Source: Bradysia coprophila (lineage: Eukaryota > Arthropoda > Insecta > Diptera > Sciaridae). Taken from it: DNA of 64,000 nucleotides. Position numbers and translations under genes: made by a program. Positions 34,704 to 46,065 of this stretch are shown piece after piece; position 1 is the stretch's first letter, and each line of letters opens with the position of its first letter. The notes under the pieces were generated by a model, which did not search any database, was not told the DNA's origin, and saw nothing but the letters and a program-made list of their open reading frames with translations. Where the stretch lies: positions 496,001-560,000 of the forward strand of contig NW_023503598.1 in assembly GCF_014529535.1 (NCBI RefSeq). Direction: 5' to 3'.

Positions 34704-36324
34704 TCATTCACTGGTCTTTTCGTAACTTTTTTGCCGATCCGACCGTTTACTGTGCAAATACAATCGAACTGTACAAAAATAAATCAATTCAATTATGCTG
34801 AATATCGACACTCCAAGGAATAATCCAAGGGAGCCGCCACAATTTGAAAAGAATTCACTCAGACTATGCAGCTCAGTGCGGACATTTTTCGTAAAAAATG
34901 GAAGTTTGTTCCTAATTTGCAGCACACTTCCACCATCATCTGGATTCCGCACAAGTTCAGTCACTTGAACTGTATATGACAAGTGAGTGCATGTTGGAAG
35001 ACAATTACAATCGTCAATTAGAGCATGTGTACCGTCATCTTTGAACTCGGGTAAAAAAAGTTTGTGCAACGCAGTCCAATAGCAATCCAAATCCGTTCCA
35101 CAAATTTTGGTGTCGTTAAAATCTGCAAAAGTTACAACAGAAAATTAACTTCGTTAAAACGGATGAAACGAACATAATCGTCACGCACGCTGCATAAAGT
35201 AAGGAACGCATCCACATTGGGCGAGAGTGTAATCAACGAGACATTCCGATTCGCAATGGTTTTGGGTGTAGATTTTGTAATATTTCAAATGTCGTTCGTG
35301 GGTGTAATAGCACTTGCGAACGTTCGGCTCGTATTTTTCGATGCCTTCCGATACGACTAAATGCGGCGTTAATTCGATGAAGCTAAATTTTTCAGCTTTG
35401 ATGGTGGTGTATATAGCGTGTCGATAATAAAGTGGAACTTCATCAGGTGCATGAAAGATTAACGTGAATTGTGAATCGAATTGACTGAATTGTCCCGTTT
35501 GATTAACGTCGAAGTGCATGAGAAATGCATGGTTAACGGTGAACGCTCGAAACGGGTATGTGTAGTCTTCCACTGGTAGTCCTTTTGTAAAGTCAGAATC
35601 TCGACTCCACAATTGTTCCTCCTTGTCGGGGATGTCATCAAGTGAACTCGGAATTACACTAAATTCAAACAAAGTTCAGTCGTAAGGAGTTATGTTGTGA
35701 TTGATGCTAGATAAAACATACCCGTCTCTCAGTAAGTCTTTTTCGTCGTACATGTTGAATGTTACACAAGCACCAATGGCTGTTATTGTTTTTTGCACGT
35801 CAACATCGTACACTTCAGCAAATGTTACCTGCCAACCAGCAGCTATAACACTGATTTCTGGCAAAGCCTGTTTTGAATTAAAAAATTTACTTTTCCGATT
35901 AAATTTTAGCTTTTACTTCATAGACAAAATATTAACTTGAATCAAAACGTTGTAATTATCCTGGTCGCTTCTCTGCAACAACACGTTTTGTAATACAACT
36001 GCAGGAAATATTGTAGAGTCTAGGTCAGTTCTAGAAAAAAAATTTTTTCGATTGGTCTCCAGTTGAATCGATTTTAAAACAGCAGAAAAACCGTTACAAA
36101 TTCTCTGGCAAAAACTTTTGAGCAAAATCCGGCCAATTAGTTTTGTTCAATGCGAAAGGAATGAGTTCACTTTTGATCGAAGGACAAATGGTAACAGCAG
36201 GAAACGGTACGTCCCATAATGGAGCCTTACTCAATGCTGGGCTTTCAATTATTGGATTTTCGTTCATTGTTCTGTATGCTTGGTAGATTAAATAGCACGC
36301 ACCAAAGGTTGAACAGATTAACAT
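34704..36324 (-). CDS. Pickpocket-type DEG/ENaC channel, copy 2, damaged at the 5' end
   Basis: Exons on the minus strand: up to 36324-36098, then 36030-35937, 35867-35722, 35658-35189 and 35122-34704; splice sites and frame are intact from TM1 to the stop. Almost identical to copy 1 in the extracellular domain and TM2. Upstream of TM1, the segment matching the start of copy 3 has lost one base and gained two, and a TAA lies in frame just before it. The first usable Met is in TM1 (MLICSTFGACYLIY), giving 451 residues with a clipped first membrane segment. Either an undetected upstream exon rescues it or this copy is a young pseudogene. Confidence 0.7.
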
Positions 36325-37017
36325 AACGAACCACCAAATTCTAAAATTAGAAATTGCATCGATATATCGTATGACAAAATATTAACGTCGCTTCCATCAT
36401 ATATAGAGTAGTCATTAACTCTGTTAGATTTCTACCTAATTAGAAATATTGTTCTGTCCGTATGCAGCATAAAAGTAATACTATATTCCACACACCTCTT
36501 CCTAACAAAAAGAAGTTTTTCCGAAGTGCACCCAAAAACTAACTGTTCGCACACATAGCGACGCGAAAGAGGCCTAATACAAATTTTTCTTTTGTAGTCC
36601 AGCCAAGTTTGACTGGAATACAAAAGAAAAATTTGAATTAGGCCTCTTTCGAGTCTCTATGTGTACGAGCAGTAAGAACGCACATCGATTTAGGGACTTA
36701 TTGGAAGAACAGCATTCAATAAAATCGGTCGGGTTCCTTCTACATACAAAATTTTTCCTTTCGTAAAATTTCATAAAATCTGTAATCGTTTTGTTACAAA
36801 AGTTCGATGAGTGGATATATTTTGATCGTTAAAGTTTCTATAGTCAGACGTCATACCTTTCTGACGATGCGTATTTCATGTGACAAAAATCCATTCGTTG
36901 ACCTGAATATTGTCGACCAATACAACTCGAAAGCAGGCTAATAACAGCTGGGACACACTGGGTGGGGTCTTTTTGGTTTATGCATTCGTTTGTAACACGT
37001 CGAATCCACGCGTTTAA
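36325..37017. other. Upstream region of ppk 2
   Basis: 36325-36430 aligns with the start region of ppk 3 (45420-45500) with the indels noted. The rest has a hairpin at 36550-36664 and no gene. Confidence 0.5.
36550..36664. repeat. 115-bp hairpin, MITE-like
   Basis: cacacatag, gaaagaggcctaat and caaatttttcttttgta are inverted on the right side around a loop at about 36600-36612. Confidence 0.7.
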
Positions 37018-37227
37018 GTATAGTTTCCACTTAAAAAGAGCACTCCGTTTAGCCTCCGTCTACATGACAGTTGTAAAATAGAACAATGGAACTGTCACGT
37101 AAACGGAGTAAAAAATTGAAATAAATTCAATTTCCACTCCGTTTGCGTGACAGTTCTTTTGTTCTATTTTACAACGTCATGTAGACGGAGGCTAAACGGA
37201 GTGCTCTTTTTAAGTGGAAACTATACT
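37018..37227. mobile_element. 210-bp palindromic MITE
   Basis: agtatagtttccacttaaaa, gagcactccgtttagcctcc and 'gtctacatgac' are inverted perfectly at the right end. The interior has a second inverted pair around 'ctccgtttgcgtgacagtt'. A weaker palindrome with a similar core follows at 37235-37370. Confidence 0.85.
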
Positions 37228-38159
37228 TTAAGTGCCCATTCCACTTAAAAAAAGTACGCCGTGAGAGAGCCGTTAGAGCGCCGTGAGAGAGCAAACTGTC
37301 AAATAAACAAAGAAAAATTGAAAAAATTCAATTTTGTCTCTCACACGGAGTACTTTTTTTGGTAAGAGGAAACTAAGCATTAGTTGTATGGTTTGTAGCG
37401 CTGCATAAAAAAGCGGTCGAATCCGATATTTTGAATTTTTGTATGGGAATTCACGTTCAAACGTTGATATCTCCGCTGTTTTTAAAGAATAAGAGCCAGA
37501 TTTTGCTAGGTTTGCATCTTTTATGGAGTTTTATCGATTGGCATACTCATTTGTGTGAAATATTTAGAAGAAAATTTTTACTCAACATAAAGAAGAAAAT
37601 GAAGGAAGATAAGAGAAATAAGAGTTTCATACTAAAGGCTTTTGATGCGAATGGGTGTTTCGGCGTTAGCTATGTTTTTTTTTAAATTAAAATAGTTGTT
37701 CTGTCTACTTAGCAGAACATGCTCGGATGCCTCCTTCGGGCCCATTGTGCATACTATAATAATTTTAGATCGTCATTTCATCGGTCTACTATCTATATAT
37801 AGTTTAGGATGTCATTAGGTTTTAATGATTTGATTAGGAAGTACTTAATTGTGTATCCGCCCAAATGCTTTGTTCTTGCGTTCATGAAAGGGGGGCAGTA
37901 GCATTCATTTTTTTGCACACGAATTCTAATTTACTCGCATACCCTCGAAATACACTGAAAATCAATCTCTATATTCCGTTCTTGGCACACGAATTCCAAT
38001 TTTTCGTTTTAGCACTGAGTTAGATTCACACGAACATTTTGTATGGTGTGCCAACTTACCCCACGTTTCACTTTCTGAATTGATAAGCTAAATTAGAGTG
38101 TCTACCGTCAAACCAATAATTTCAAGAAAATTTAAAGGTTAATTTAAAGCACTGTCTTT
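37228..38159. other. Gene-free region in unit 2
   Basis: No gene I can support; an 84-residue frame at 37431-37685 lacks protein character. Confidence 0.4.
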
Positions 38160-39180
38160 AAACAAAATCACATCCGTCACATCCTCGGATTACATCATTT
38201 CGATGTTGTATAAATACAATTCAAATATCACCTTTCGAACTTGTTTCGTTCACCGTCCCCAACGTACGAAATACCGTGAATGGTGCTCTTTTGTGTATAT
38301 TCTGACACTGTGCTCTCAAATGCAGAAAATTTTGGCTAAAATTGAATTCAATTCAAAACCTTTAATGCTTTTTGAGCGAATAAAATGTTGATTTTGAATT
38401 TACTTCCTCCCTATTTTGTGGATTTTCGACGTCATAAGTTTTACTTCTTAAATGGAACTGATTGAATATTGATCTGAATTTCATTTTGCGGTTAATTTTT
38501 TCGTTTTATTCTGTTGATATTCTGCAAGAAACTGTCGGATCAAACTGGTGTTTCTGCACTATCTGAATTGGCACATTCATATAAACTAACATGATCGGTA
38601 CATTGTCATAGATATGACATGAGATGAGGGAAACACATGAATTCACGACGTAGTTGCGCTTCAGAATTGTAATTTTGGATGAGTCAGTGGATGAACAAAT
38701 TAATTTAAAAATTAATTTCAACGCATTCTGATGTGAGAATGTAGTTAATCACTCATATACGACGCTGCGTTTGATTTGTGTTTGACACGTCAACAGAGGC
38801 GCCGACTTTAAATTCGTTCATGGGGGGCTCATGGGGGGCAAAGAGCACAAAATGATAAAAAATTGTTGAAAACCCTAGGAATTTAAAGAATTTTTGCATT
38901 GTCATGGGGGGGAATCGCCCCCCTCGCCCCCGTATACTCGGCGCCACTGCACGTCAAATTCTTAATTTTCAGCGGATTTACGGCGTGAATTTGCTCGCCT
39001 TAGATTACAGAAACCCACTTTGGTACTCTAAATAGACACATGACAGTACAGTGTCTCCTATAACTGTAAAAACTGTAACAAACCATTTCATACAATATAG
39101 TACTTTATTTGGCAGCTGTCGATTATGATCACGTTTGCCTGAAGTGCGTTGATCATAGGCACTGCCAAAAATTCCCTCAA
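38160..39180 (+). repeat. Tail segment of duplication unit 2
   Basis: Corresponds to 29395-29830 (unit 1) and 49210-50290 (unit 3), carrying the same gattacatcatttc, accgtgaatggtgctc, 'gaaactgtcgg', cgtttgatttgtgtttgaca and gcggatttacgg landmarks. Unit 2 alone has the 38794-38949 MITE. Confidence 0.75.
38794..38949. mobile_element. 156-bp hAT-like MITE with TIR CAGAGGCGCCGA
   Basis: Ends CAGAGGCGCCGA and TCGGCGCCACTG, flanked by the 8-bp duplication cacgtcaa at 38786-38793 and 38950-38957. Unit 3 has the unoccupied site (about 50175-50200), which confirms the boundaries. G-rich runs near both ends (catggggggctcatgg; tcatggggggg). Confidence 0.9.
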
Positions 39181-39184
39181 CGCA

Positions 39185-40545
39185 GTGTGCGAGTGGGAAT
39201 ATGAAAAACCAGCCGTTGATCCTAACAAGATGTTTATTGAACGATATCAATACGAGAACTAATTATACATCGATAACGGAGCCATGCAGAATGCATATCG
39301 ATGCTTACACATACATATGTGTGTAGGTAAATCTCTATATTCAACACTCGCTCTATTTATCTACACTCAAACCAGTAAACAAATAAAAAGTGAAATATCC
39401 CAACGCACCGTCTAGCACCGAAGCTGACTTTGACGTCACGCAAATAGAGGGTTGACAGTGCGTTGAATCTCCCTGTATTCTAATCAACAACAAAAAAAAC
39501 TTTCAACACGAAAGAAAAAATTGAATTTTACATTTGAAAAGTTTCAAACAAAAATTTGAAGTGCTGCCTCCAGCGGACGACTTTTCTGATCTGACTGTTG
39601 GCGAATACCTCCGAAAATTGTCTTCCACAAACTGCTCCGACATCTGTGACCGATCCACTTGTCGTTTGAACCCTCTTCGGCTACGCTTACAAACATTCCG
39701 TACTCGATGAAACTTATCGCTTTCGATTCATTCAATTTGTCCGAAACCTCTGAAACCTCGCCGGATTTCACTGCTTCGTTTTCTGAATCCTTCTCGAACA
39801 GCACTCTAACATCCTTCATGTACTCTGTGCAAATCGCCCAAGCCGAGTCGTTCACTTTCTCTTTCGAGAATAAATCTCATAAAATCGCCTTCAGAATTTC
39901 ACCTTGAACTCAGTTCAATGAACTGCCAACGAATTGTTTTCCAAAATTGAATATTTCTCGATGTAAACTATCGCAACCAATACGTACACGATGTGATCCA
40001 CCATCGATCGGAAATGATTCATCTTACTCTCCCTGCAAACAATCTCGTGTGGACGTTCAAATCCGGACAGTGTGAACCATTCAACCAATTTCCGTTTTTG
40101 TACTAATTCGACCAACGTAACACCATGCAAATCATCACATATTGCCGGCAAACCATCGTTCTTCATGTTAGGTCACACAGTTTTCTATGACGATCCAATG
40201 GTATGACAAAGGCAATACATATTTCGATTACAGAGCCAACGATGCTTTGTTTCAACATTTATTCCGCTATACCAAGCGTCCACGGTGTTCGCATTCAACT
40301 TCGTTGGCCAATTGACCACATAAGTTTAACCAAAATCGTATGATTTCCAATGCAAAACGAGCCGCCAATGGAGCCAATGACAAAAAACAACTGTTTTAGA
40401 ACCAAAATTCCTTTTCGTTACTTGCGCAATGTTAATAACATCTATTTTCGTTTATTTAATCGTAACACTACTGTCTTGATATACACATACATAATTGTGT
40501 GTAGGTAAATCTCTATATTAAACAATGCGTCTAGGGCGTCTAGGG
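39185..40545. repeat. Unit-2-specific insertion flanked by direct repeats
   Basis: Unit 3 passes from 'aattccctca' straight to 'gataaatcat' (about 50290), whereas unit 2 holds about 1.36 kb between these blocks. Near-identical direct repeats of about 39 bp (tgtgtgtaggtaaatctcta core) lie at 39307-39345 and 40483-40523. The segment between them contains the gene remnant at 39544-40430. Confidence 0.6.
39544..40430 (-). pseudogene. Remnant of an unrecognised helical protein gene
   Basis: Minus strand. Three coding-looking pieces lie in order: one near 40390-40280 (LAARFALEIIRFWLNLCG), one at 40166-39915 (83 residues, with LVELVQKRKLVEWFTLSGFE and MVDHIVYVLVAIVYIEK), and one at 39855-39544 (103 residues, VNDSAWAICTEYMKDVRVLF, then KAISFIEYGMFVSV and WIGHRCRSSLWKTIF). 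Composition and helix pattern look like a real HEAT-like or all-helical protein. Stops and frame changes separate the pieces, and no canonical introns bridge them. I do not recognise the family. It may be a decayed retrocopy. Confidence 0.5.
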
Positions 40546-40813
40546 AGATAAATCATACGATTCGTAAATCGCCTAAAATTTGTTTTGTTGACAAAAATAC
40601 CTTACGTTGTCATTGTCAATGGTGCGAATAATTTATCGTTAAATGGCCTACACTGTGTCGAAGTGAAAATGAGTTTCCCGTAGCCTTCCAATTATTTATT
40701 TACTCACACAAAAATTCCAACAATCAAATCTAAAAAAACCTGATATTACAAAATATCTACAAAAAAAACATCAATCTTGACTAGCTCTTGCAGTCGTTAA
40801 CAATTTATTTTAT
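40546..40813 (+). repeat. Unit 2 tail, resumed
   Basis: Matches 50290-50580 and 30550-30750 (taccttacgttgtca, gagtttcccgtagccttcc, 'caatcaaatctaaaaaacctgat'). Confidence 0.65.
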
Positions 40814-41033
40814 TATGTGATGGGACCCCATTTCTTGCAAATTTTGAAAAATATGAGAGATAATTTTAAAAAAATGCAAAATAAACTTACCTGAGGGGAC
40901 AATTTCGATCGTAGTTCTTTCACAAAATATATGTCACTGAAGAAGTTGTAAACTGTTTTTTTTTTTGCATTTTTTAGTTATCTCTCACATATTTCAAAAT
41001 TTGCAAGAAATGGTCTCCCTGTCCCATCACATA
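40814..41033. mobile_element. 220-bp palindromic MITE
   Basis: TATGTGATGGGACCCCATTT and its approximate inverse at the right end; arms share 'ttgcaaattttgaaa' and gagagata. The T-run at 40953-40965 is part of the right arm. Confidence 0.8.
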
Positions 41034-41408
41034 CATCACGTGACGAGTCATAATTTTTTTAAATTGAATATGGAGTGTTTGGTATCGTTTGAAAGCTGAG
41101 TCATAGCTTTGCGATAGGGATAATCTTATGGTGACTGAGTCGATTTTGCTGTTTGTAGTGTTCGACAAAGTTCGCCGAGGGTGGAAAATTTGAATATTTT
41201 AGCCGAATTCGAGACCCGAATCTTTTTTTAAAAAATCTAAAATCTTGTTTTCTTTCGTTTTTGAGTCACTCTGAGCCTACCCAACAACTATCACACCTAA
41301 ATAAATAAAATAAAAAGTTACGAAAAAATTTTGTCACAAAGGGTACAAATTTTGGATGAAAATTTACGATTGCGGAACATCCAAATACTTTTTGTTTGTA
41401 ACCTCAAA

Positions 41409-41870
41409 CACGGTGAGCTTGAAAAAACTTTTAGTCGAAAGTATTTACACATGGGATTTTTTTCCTGAAATGAGTCTATCGAGGTCCCAGCATTCTATTT
41501 ATGTGGAAATTAAAATCGCCGAACTGCATCTTTTTTGATGAAGTGCTATTTTTCTGATGAAAATGTACCCCGGCGAACTTTGGCGACTTTTGCCGCCTGT
41601 GAATTAAATGTTTTTCGATACAATCAATCATTTTTAGTTAGTCCGAGGCCAGAGCTCTCCAACCATACCATGTACGACACATACCGAGAGGAAAAGGTTG
41701 ATCTGATACCTCTTTAAATGTGTTGAATACGCCCTACTCGAAAGTACGAGAAAACCATCAAAATTTTAATTTCCACATAAATAGAATGCTGGGACCTCGA
41801 TAGACTCATTTCAGGAAGAAAATCCCATGTGTAAATACTTTCGACTAAAAGTTTTTTCAAGCTCACCGTG
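41409..41870. mobile_element. 460-bp foldback element
   Basis: Arms of about 110 bp: cacggtgagcttgaaaaaac, cttttagtcgaaagtattta and 'tcgaggtcccagcattcta' are inverted at 41758-41870. The loop of about 240 bp has no gene. Confidence 0.8.
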
Positions 41871-42059
41871 CAAATTTAAAATGTCATTTTTAAGAAAAAT
41901 TGGAAAAACTGCGGGAAATCGGAAAATTCGGGAAATTGTTTTGTAGAAATTGCAGAAATCTTTACCAACTCAATGTTGTACGCTCATTCGTCGTTTCACA
42001 ACAAATCATACAAGAAGCCTCTGCATTTTAACTTCGAAATTTTCTAATTTCTTCTAATT

Positions 42060-42112
42060 TTTCGGAATTTTTTCAGAATTTTCAGAATTTAAATTCTCTA
42101 AAGTAAGCCCTG
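42060..42112. mobile_element. Remnant of the CAGGGCTTAC MITE
   Basis: Right end identical to 1862-2014 (ctctaaagtaagccctg). It abuts the F-box fragment exactly at 42113, so the insertion or its excision may mark the breakpoint. Confidence 0.65.
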
Positions 42113-42113
42113 T

Positions 42114-42187
42114 ACCTTCCTGATATGTATTTTTGTGAGTTGCTTCAAATTTCTCAATTGGTTTGTATGTTCCATCAATAGGTTCAC
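42114..42187 (-). pseudogene. 74-bp fragment of a fourth F-box copy
   Basis: Matches the minus-strand coding sequence of copies B and C around 'ttcctgatatgtatttt', gtgagttgcttcaa and atgttccatcaatagg. Nothing else of the gene remains. It sits upstream of ppk 3 in the place where the F-box gene sits in units 1 and 2. Confidence 0.85.
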
Positions 42188-42985
42188 ATAAGAAATATTC
42201 GGAGGCTAATGCAATCAAAATAGGCCTTGCGTCTTCTCGGACAGATAGGAGTCATGATTTCTTCGGAGGCTTTTTGACGTTCCAAAAATGAGTGTACGTG
42301 CTAGAAGCAGTGCTATGCAGCTGCCAAATAGAGTACTACTTTGTATGAAGCTTGAAGTGCGTTGATTGAAGACAAAGAAAACGTTCAAAAAGTTCAAGAA
42401 TTTTACTAAGTTTCTTCGGACACCAACTCAATTGGTTCTATTGCGAAAAATAAAACTATCTTTGCCAAAACTCGTCGTATCAACCCGGTGGAGCTCCAGC
42501 CGAATTTCTTAGCCATTTTCATTTCGGATAGCCGCCCCCAACGTTTTTCCACTGCTATCACGCCTTTGTACTTATACACACACAGCTCAAATTACCCTTT
42601 GAACTTATTGCGTACATCATCTCCAACATGCATCTATCAATGGGTTTTTCCCAGCCGTGAGGCGCCGTGCTTATCATTTCTCTGATTTTTGACAATATTG
42701 AGACGCTGTTCTCTCCACGGCTGGGTGACTAAGGATTTCTCGAAAATAGACCTTGCATCCAAATGAAAAACAAATTTCCGAATGGGATAACCGATAAAAT
42801 AAACTGCATTGGAAACAGGTCCAAACACAAACCTAGATTAACCTGATAAATCAGTGATAATTCAATAGGTCGAGTTTTTAATGTTTTCAAATAGCCCGCT
42901 CACCTCTCAAAAGATGACAGATCAGTTTGTGACAAGCTGAAGGCCAATGCAGTCTACTATTACTGGCCATTCCTTTATATATTGT
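42188..42985. other. Spacer before ppk 3
   Basis: Noncoding. Contains the broken F-box-like PFELIAYIISNM reading near 42590-42640 and a fragment of the 'agctgccaaatagagtac' dispersed repeat near 42318-42375 (see 61004-61295). Confidence 0.5.
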
Positions 42986-45490
42986 TCATCGTTCATTGGT
43001 CTTTTCGGAACTTTTTTCCCGATCCGACCGTTTACTGTGCAAATACAATCGAACTGTACAAAAGTAAATCAATTCAATAATACTGAAGATCGACACTCCA
43101 AGGAATAGACCAAGGGAACCGCCACAATTAGAAAAGAATTCACTCAGACTATGCAGCTCAGTGCGGACATTTTTCGTAAAAAATGGAAGTTTGTAAGTAA
43201 TTTGGAGCGAACTTCGACCTGGTTGCCGGTCCAATTCGGTCACTTGAATTGTATACGACAACTGAGTGCATGTTGGTAGGCAATTGCAATCGTCAATTAG
43301 AGCATGTGTACCGTCATCTTTGAACTCGGGTAAAAAAAGATCGTGCAACGCAGTCCAATAGCAATCCAAATCCGTTCCACAAATTTTGGTGTCGTTAAAA
43401 TCTACAAAAGTTATTAAAAAAAATTAACTTCGCCAACGGACCACCTCAGAGTAAAGGTAACCAGACAAGGAGCGCTTGATTTGACTAGGGACCTGGAAGC
43501 CTTATTTTTTGCAAATAAAATTATTCAATTTAGGTCAATGTTCAATTGAGTTCATTTTCATACAATGCATAAGGTCGCTCATTTGACTTTTCAAAAATGA
43601 ACCGCTCCCGCCTGGTTTTTTTTTACTCTGTCGTGGACGAACACAATCGTCACGTACGATGCATAAAGTAAGGAACGCATCCACATTGGTTGAGGGTATA
43701 ATTAGCCAGGCATTCCAATTCGCAATGGTTTTGGGTGTAGATTTTGAAATATTTCAAATGTCGCTCGTGGGTGTAATAGCAATTTCGAACGTTCGGCTCG
43801 TATTTTTCGATGCCTTCCGATACGACTAAATGCGGCGTAATTTCGACGAAACTAAATGTGTCAGCTTTAATGGTGGTGAATACAACGTGTCGTTCAAAAA
43901 GCGGAACTTCGTCGGGTGTATGAAAGATCACCGTAAATTTTGAATCGAATTGACTGAGTCGTCTAACTTGATTAACGTTGAAGTGCGTTAGAAACATTTG
44001 GTTAATAGTGAGCGCTCGAAGCGGATATGTGTAGTCTTCCACCGGTAGTCCTTTCGTAAAGTCAGAATCTCGACTCCACAGTTGTTCCTTCTTGTCGGTG
44101 AGTTCAGCAAGTGTACTCGGAATTACACTAAATTCAAACAAAATTCAGTCATAAGGAGTTATGTTATGGGAGATAAATTTTACCCGTCTCTCAGTAAGTC
44201 TTTTTCGTCGTACATGTTGAATGTTATACAAGCACCAATGGATGTTATTGTTTTTTGCCAGGTAATATCGTATATCTCATTACCTCTTTTCAACCAACTA
44301 GCAGATTTAACTTTGATTTCTGGCAAAGCCTGTTTTGAATTAAAAAGTTTACCTTACGAACTAAGTCTTAGCCTTTACTTTATGGACAAAATATCTAGAG
44401 GGATTCTTTTGAAAATCCACCTATCAAAATCGGACCCATTTCGTCTGGGATGGATATATACACGCTTTGATTTGCAGTGCTGGTGATTGCTGGCGAGTTT
44501 TACAAGTAGCGGTTGTACTAACATAAAATTCTGTTATGTCGGCAATCACCAGCACTGCAAATGAGGTATCGACGGAAAGCTTAGACAATGTATGTTACGA
44601 CTAGCATGTTAGGTTCACATTAAGCGTGATCAGTACCAGCCCAGACCTGTCTAAAGTTCACACAGATTTTGAAAATTTTTCTTCCAAATTTTTGCATACA
44701 TATATCAATGAATCTAATCAAACTAGACATGACCCGAAAGTACTTAAGCTCAGTTTTCCAACGAGCTCAATCTCACCCGGAACGATCATTTATAACGGTC
44801 AAAAAATTCGGATAAAAAACACTATTTTCCCAACATCGGAGATCTTCCATTAGCAACAAGGTGTGGCTCGAGACTGTGTGAGACCTGTATTGAGGTCTAC
44901 TGGCAAAGACCTTTTAAACCATGTATATAACCATCCCAGACGAAATAGGTCCGATTTTGATAGGTGGATTTTCAAAAGAATCCCTCCTAATATTTAAAGG
45001 AAAACCAAACCTGACTCAAAATTTTGTAATTATCCTGGTCGCTTCTTTGCAGCAACAAATTTTGTAGGTCAATTGTAGGAACTACTGATAAAGAGTATGA
45101 CAGGTCAAATCTAGAAAAAAAAATCGATTGGTTTCCTGTTGAATCGATTTTAAAACAGCAGAAAAAACGTTACAAATTCTTCGGCAAAAATTTTTGCGCA
45201 AAATCCGGCCAATTAGTTTTGTTCAATGCGAAGGTAGTGAGTTCTTTTTTGATCGTAGGACAAATGGTAAAAGCAGGAAACGGCACGTACCATAATGGAG
45301 CCTTATTCAATGCTGGGCTTTCAATTATTGGATTTTCGTTCATTGTTCTGTATGCTTGGTAGATCAAATAGCACGCACCAAACGTTGAACAGATTAACAT
45401 GACGAACCACCAAATTCTAGAATTAAAAATTGCGTCGATATATTGTGTCAAAATATTAGCGTCACTTCCATCAATAGAGTGAGTGGTCAT
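42986..45490 (-). CDS. Pickpocket-type DEG/ENaC channel, copy 3
   Basis: Five exons on the minus strand: 45490-45174, 45110-45011, 44329-44184, 44127-43658 and 43401-42986, summing to 482 codons in frame with GT..AG introns. The domain order is as in copy 1: TM1 (RIWWFVMLICSTFGACYLIY), FPAFTIC, Cys-rich CGCVPYF and CNCLPTC, and TM2 with GGSLGLFLGVS. It differs from copies 1 and 2 at many extracellular positions, so it is the most diverged. The second intron (44330-45010) contains a 587-bp palindromic MITE and the fourth a hAT-like MITE, yet all coding exons are intact. Its N-terminus begins MTTHSIDGSDAN. The frame stays open upstream to an AG at about 45517, so a further 5' exon is likely. 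Confidence 0.87.
43442..43635. mobile_element. hAT-like MITE 'CACGGCAGAG', copy 2, in ppk 3 intron 4
   Basis: Ends ctcagagtaaaggtaacc and tttactctgtcgtg; shares the internal 'gggacctgg' and 'gttcattttcatacaatgca' blocks with copy 1. ppk 1 and ppk 2 lack it at this intron position. Confidence 0.8.
44399..44985. mobile_element. 587-bp palindromic MITE in ppk 3 intron 2
   Basis: Ends AGGGATTCTTTTGAAAATCC and inverse, the same termini as the element nested in the LINE at 10106-11053. Arms continue through 'aaaatcggacccatttcgtc'. ppk 1 lacks it; the flanks suggest an aatat duplication, not certain. Confidence 0.8.
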
Positions 45491-46065
45491 TAACTCCGTT
45501 AACTTTCTACCTAATGGCCGAGTGTATTGGCGGCGATTGGTGGTGATAGGTCACACTTCTTTGTTCAGTATAAAAGTAATAATGCAATATATCGAAACAA
45601 AAAATGTCCCAGAAAGACAGTTACGTATTTAGTTCGCTAGCGGCCAGAAAATACCAAAAACTCATTTTGAGCGATATGGCAATGAGTCGTTTTCTGGCCG
45701 CAAACAAAGATTTTTAATAATATCTCTAATAACTATATGCGACCACACTAGTGGAGAACATAAATGGGGAGGGACTAAAAGATTTTTCGTGATTTTTTGT
45801 CAAATATCAGTAGAAATACGAAAAATTAGAAACTCGTATATCGGGCATTTCCAAAATATTGGCAAATTGAAAAGAGTTTACAAAAAAAAATCTATGAAAA
45901 TAACACTTTCCAGTGGAATGTTTCCACTCAATTTCATACCCACCATGAACTTAGTCGAATATGATTTAACGATTAAGATCGTCGTTAAAGTCGTTAATAT
46001 TGAAACATGAGTAATATTATTGAAACGTCAAATCATCAAAAGAATAATTTAGTATTGGTTGTGAA
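45491..46065. other. Upstream region of ppk 3
   Basis: No gene seen; a missing 5' exon of ppk 3 may lie here. A short inverted pair around gcggccagaaaa is at 45640-45705. Confidence 0.4.

Noticed and set aside
39659-39907. 82-residue plus-strand frame
   Set aside because: Antisense to the better supported minus-strand remnant; serine/threonine-rich shadow.
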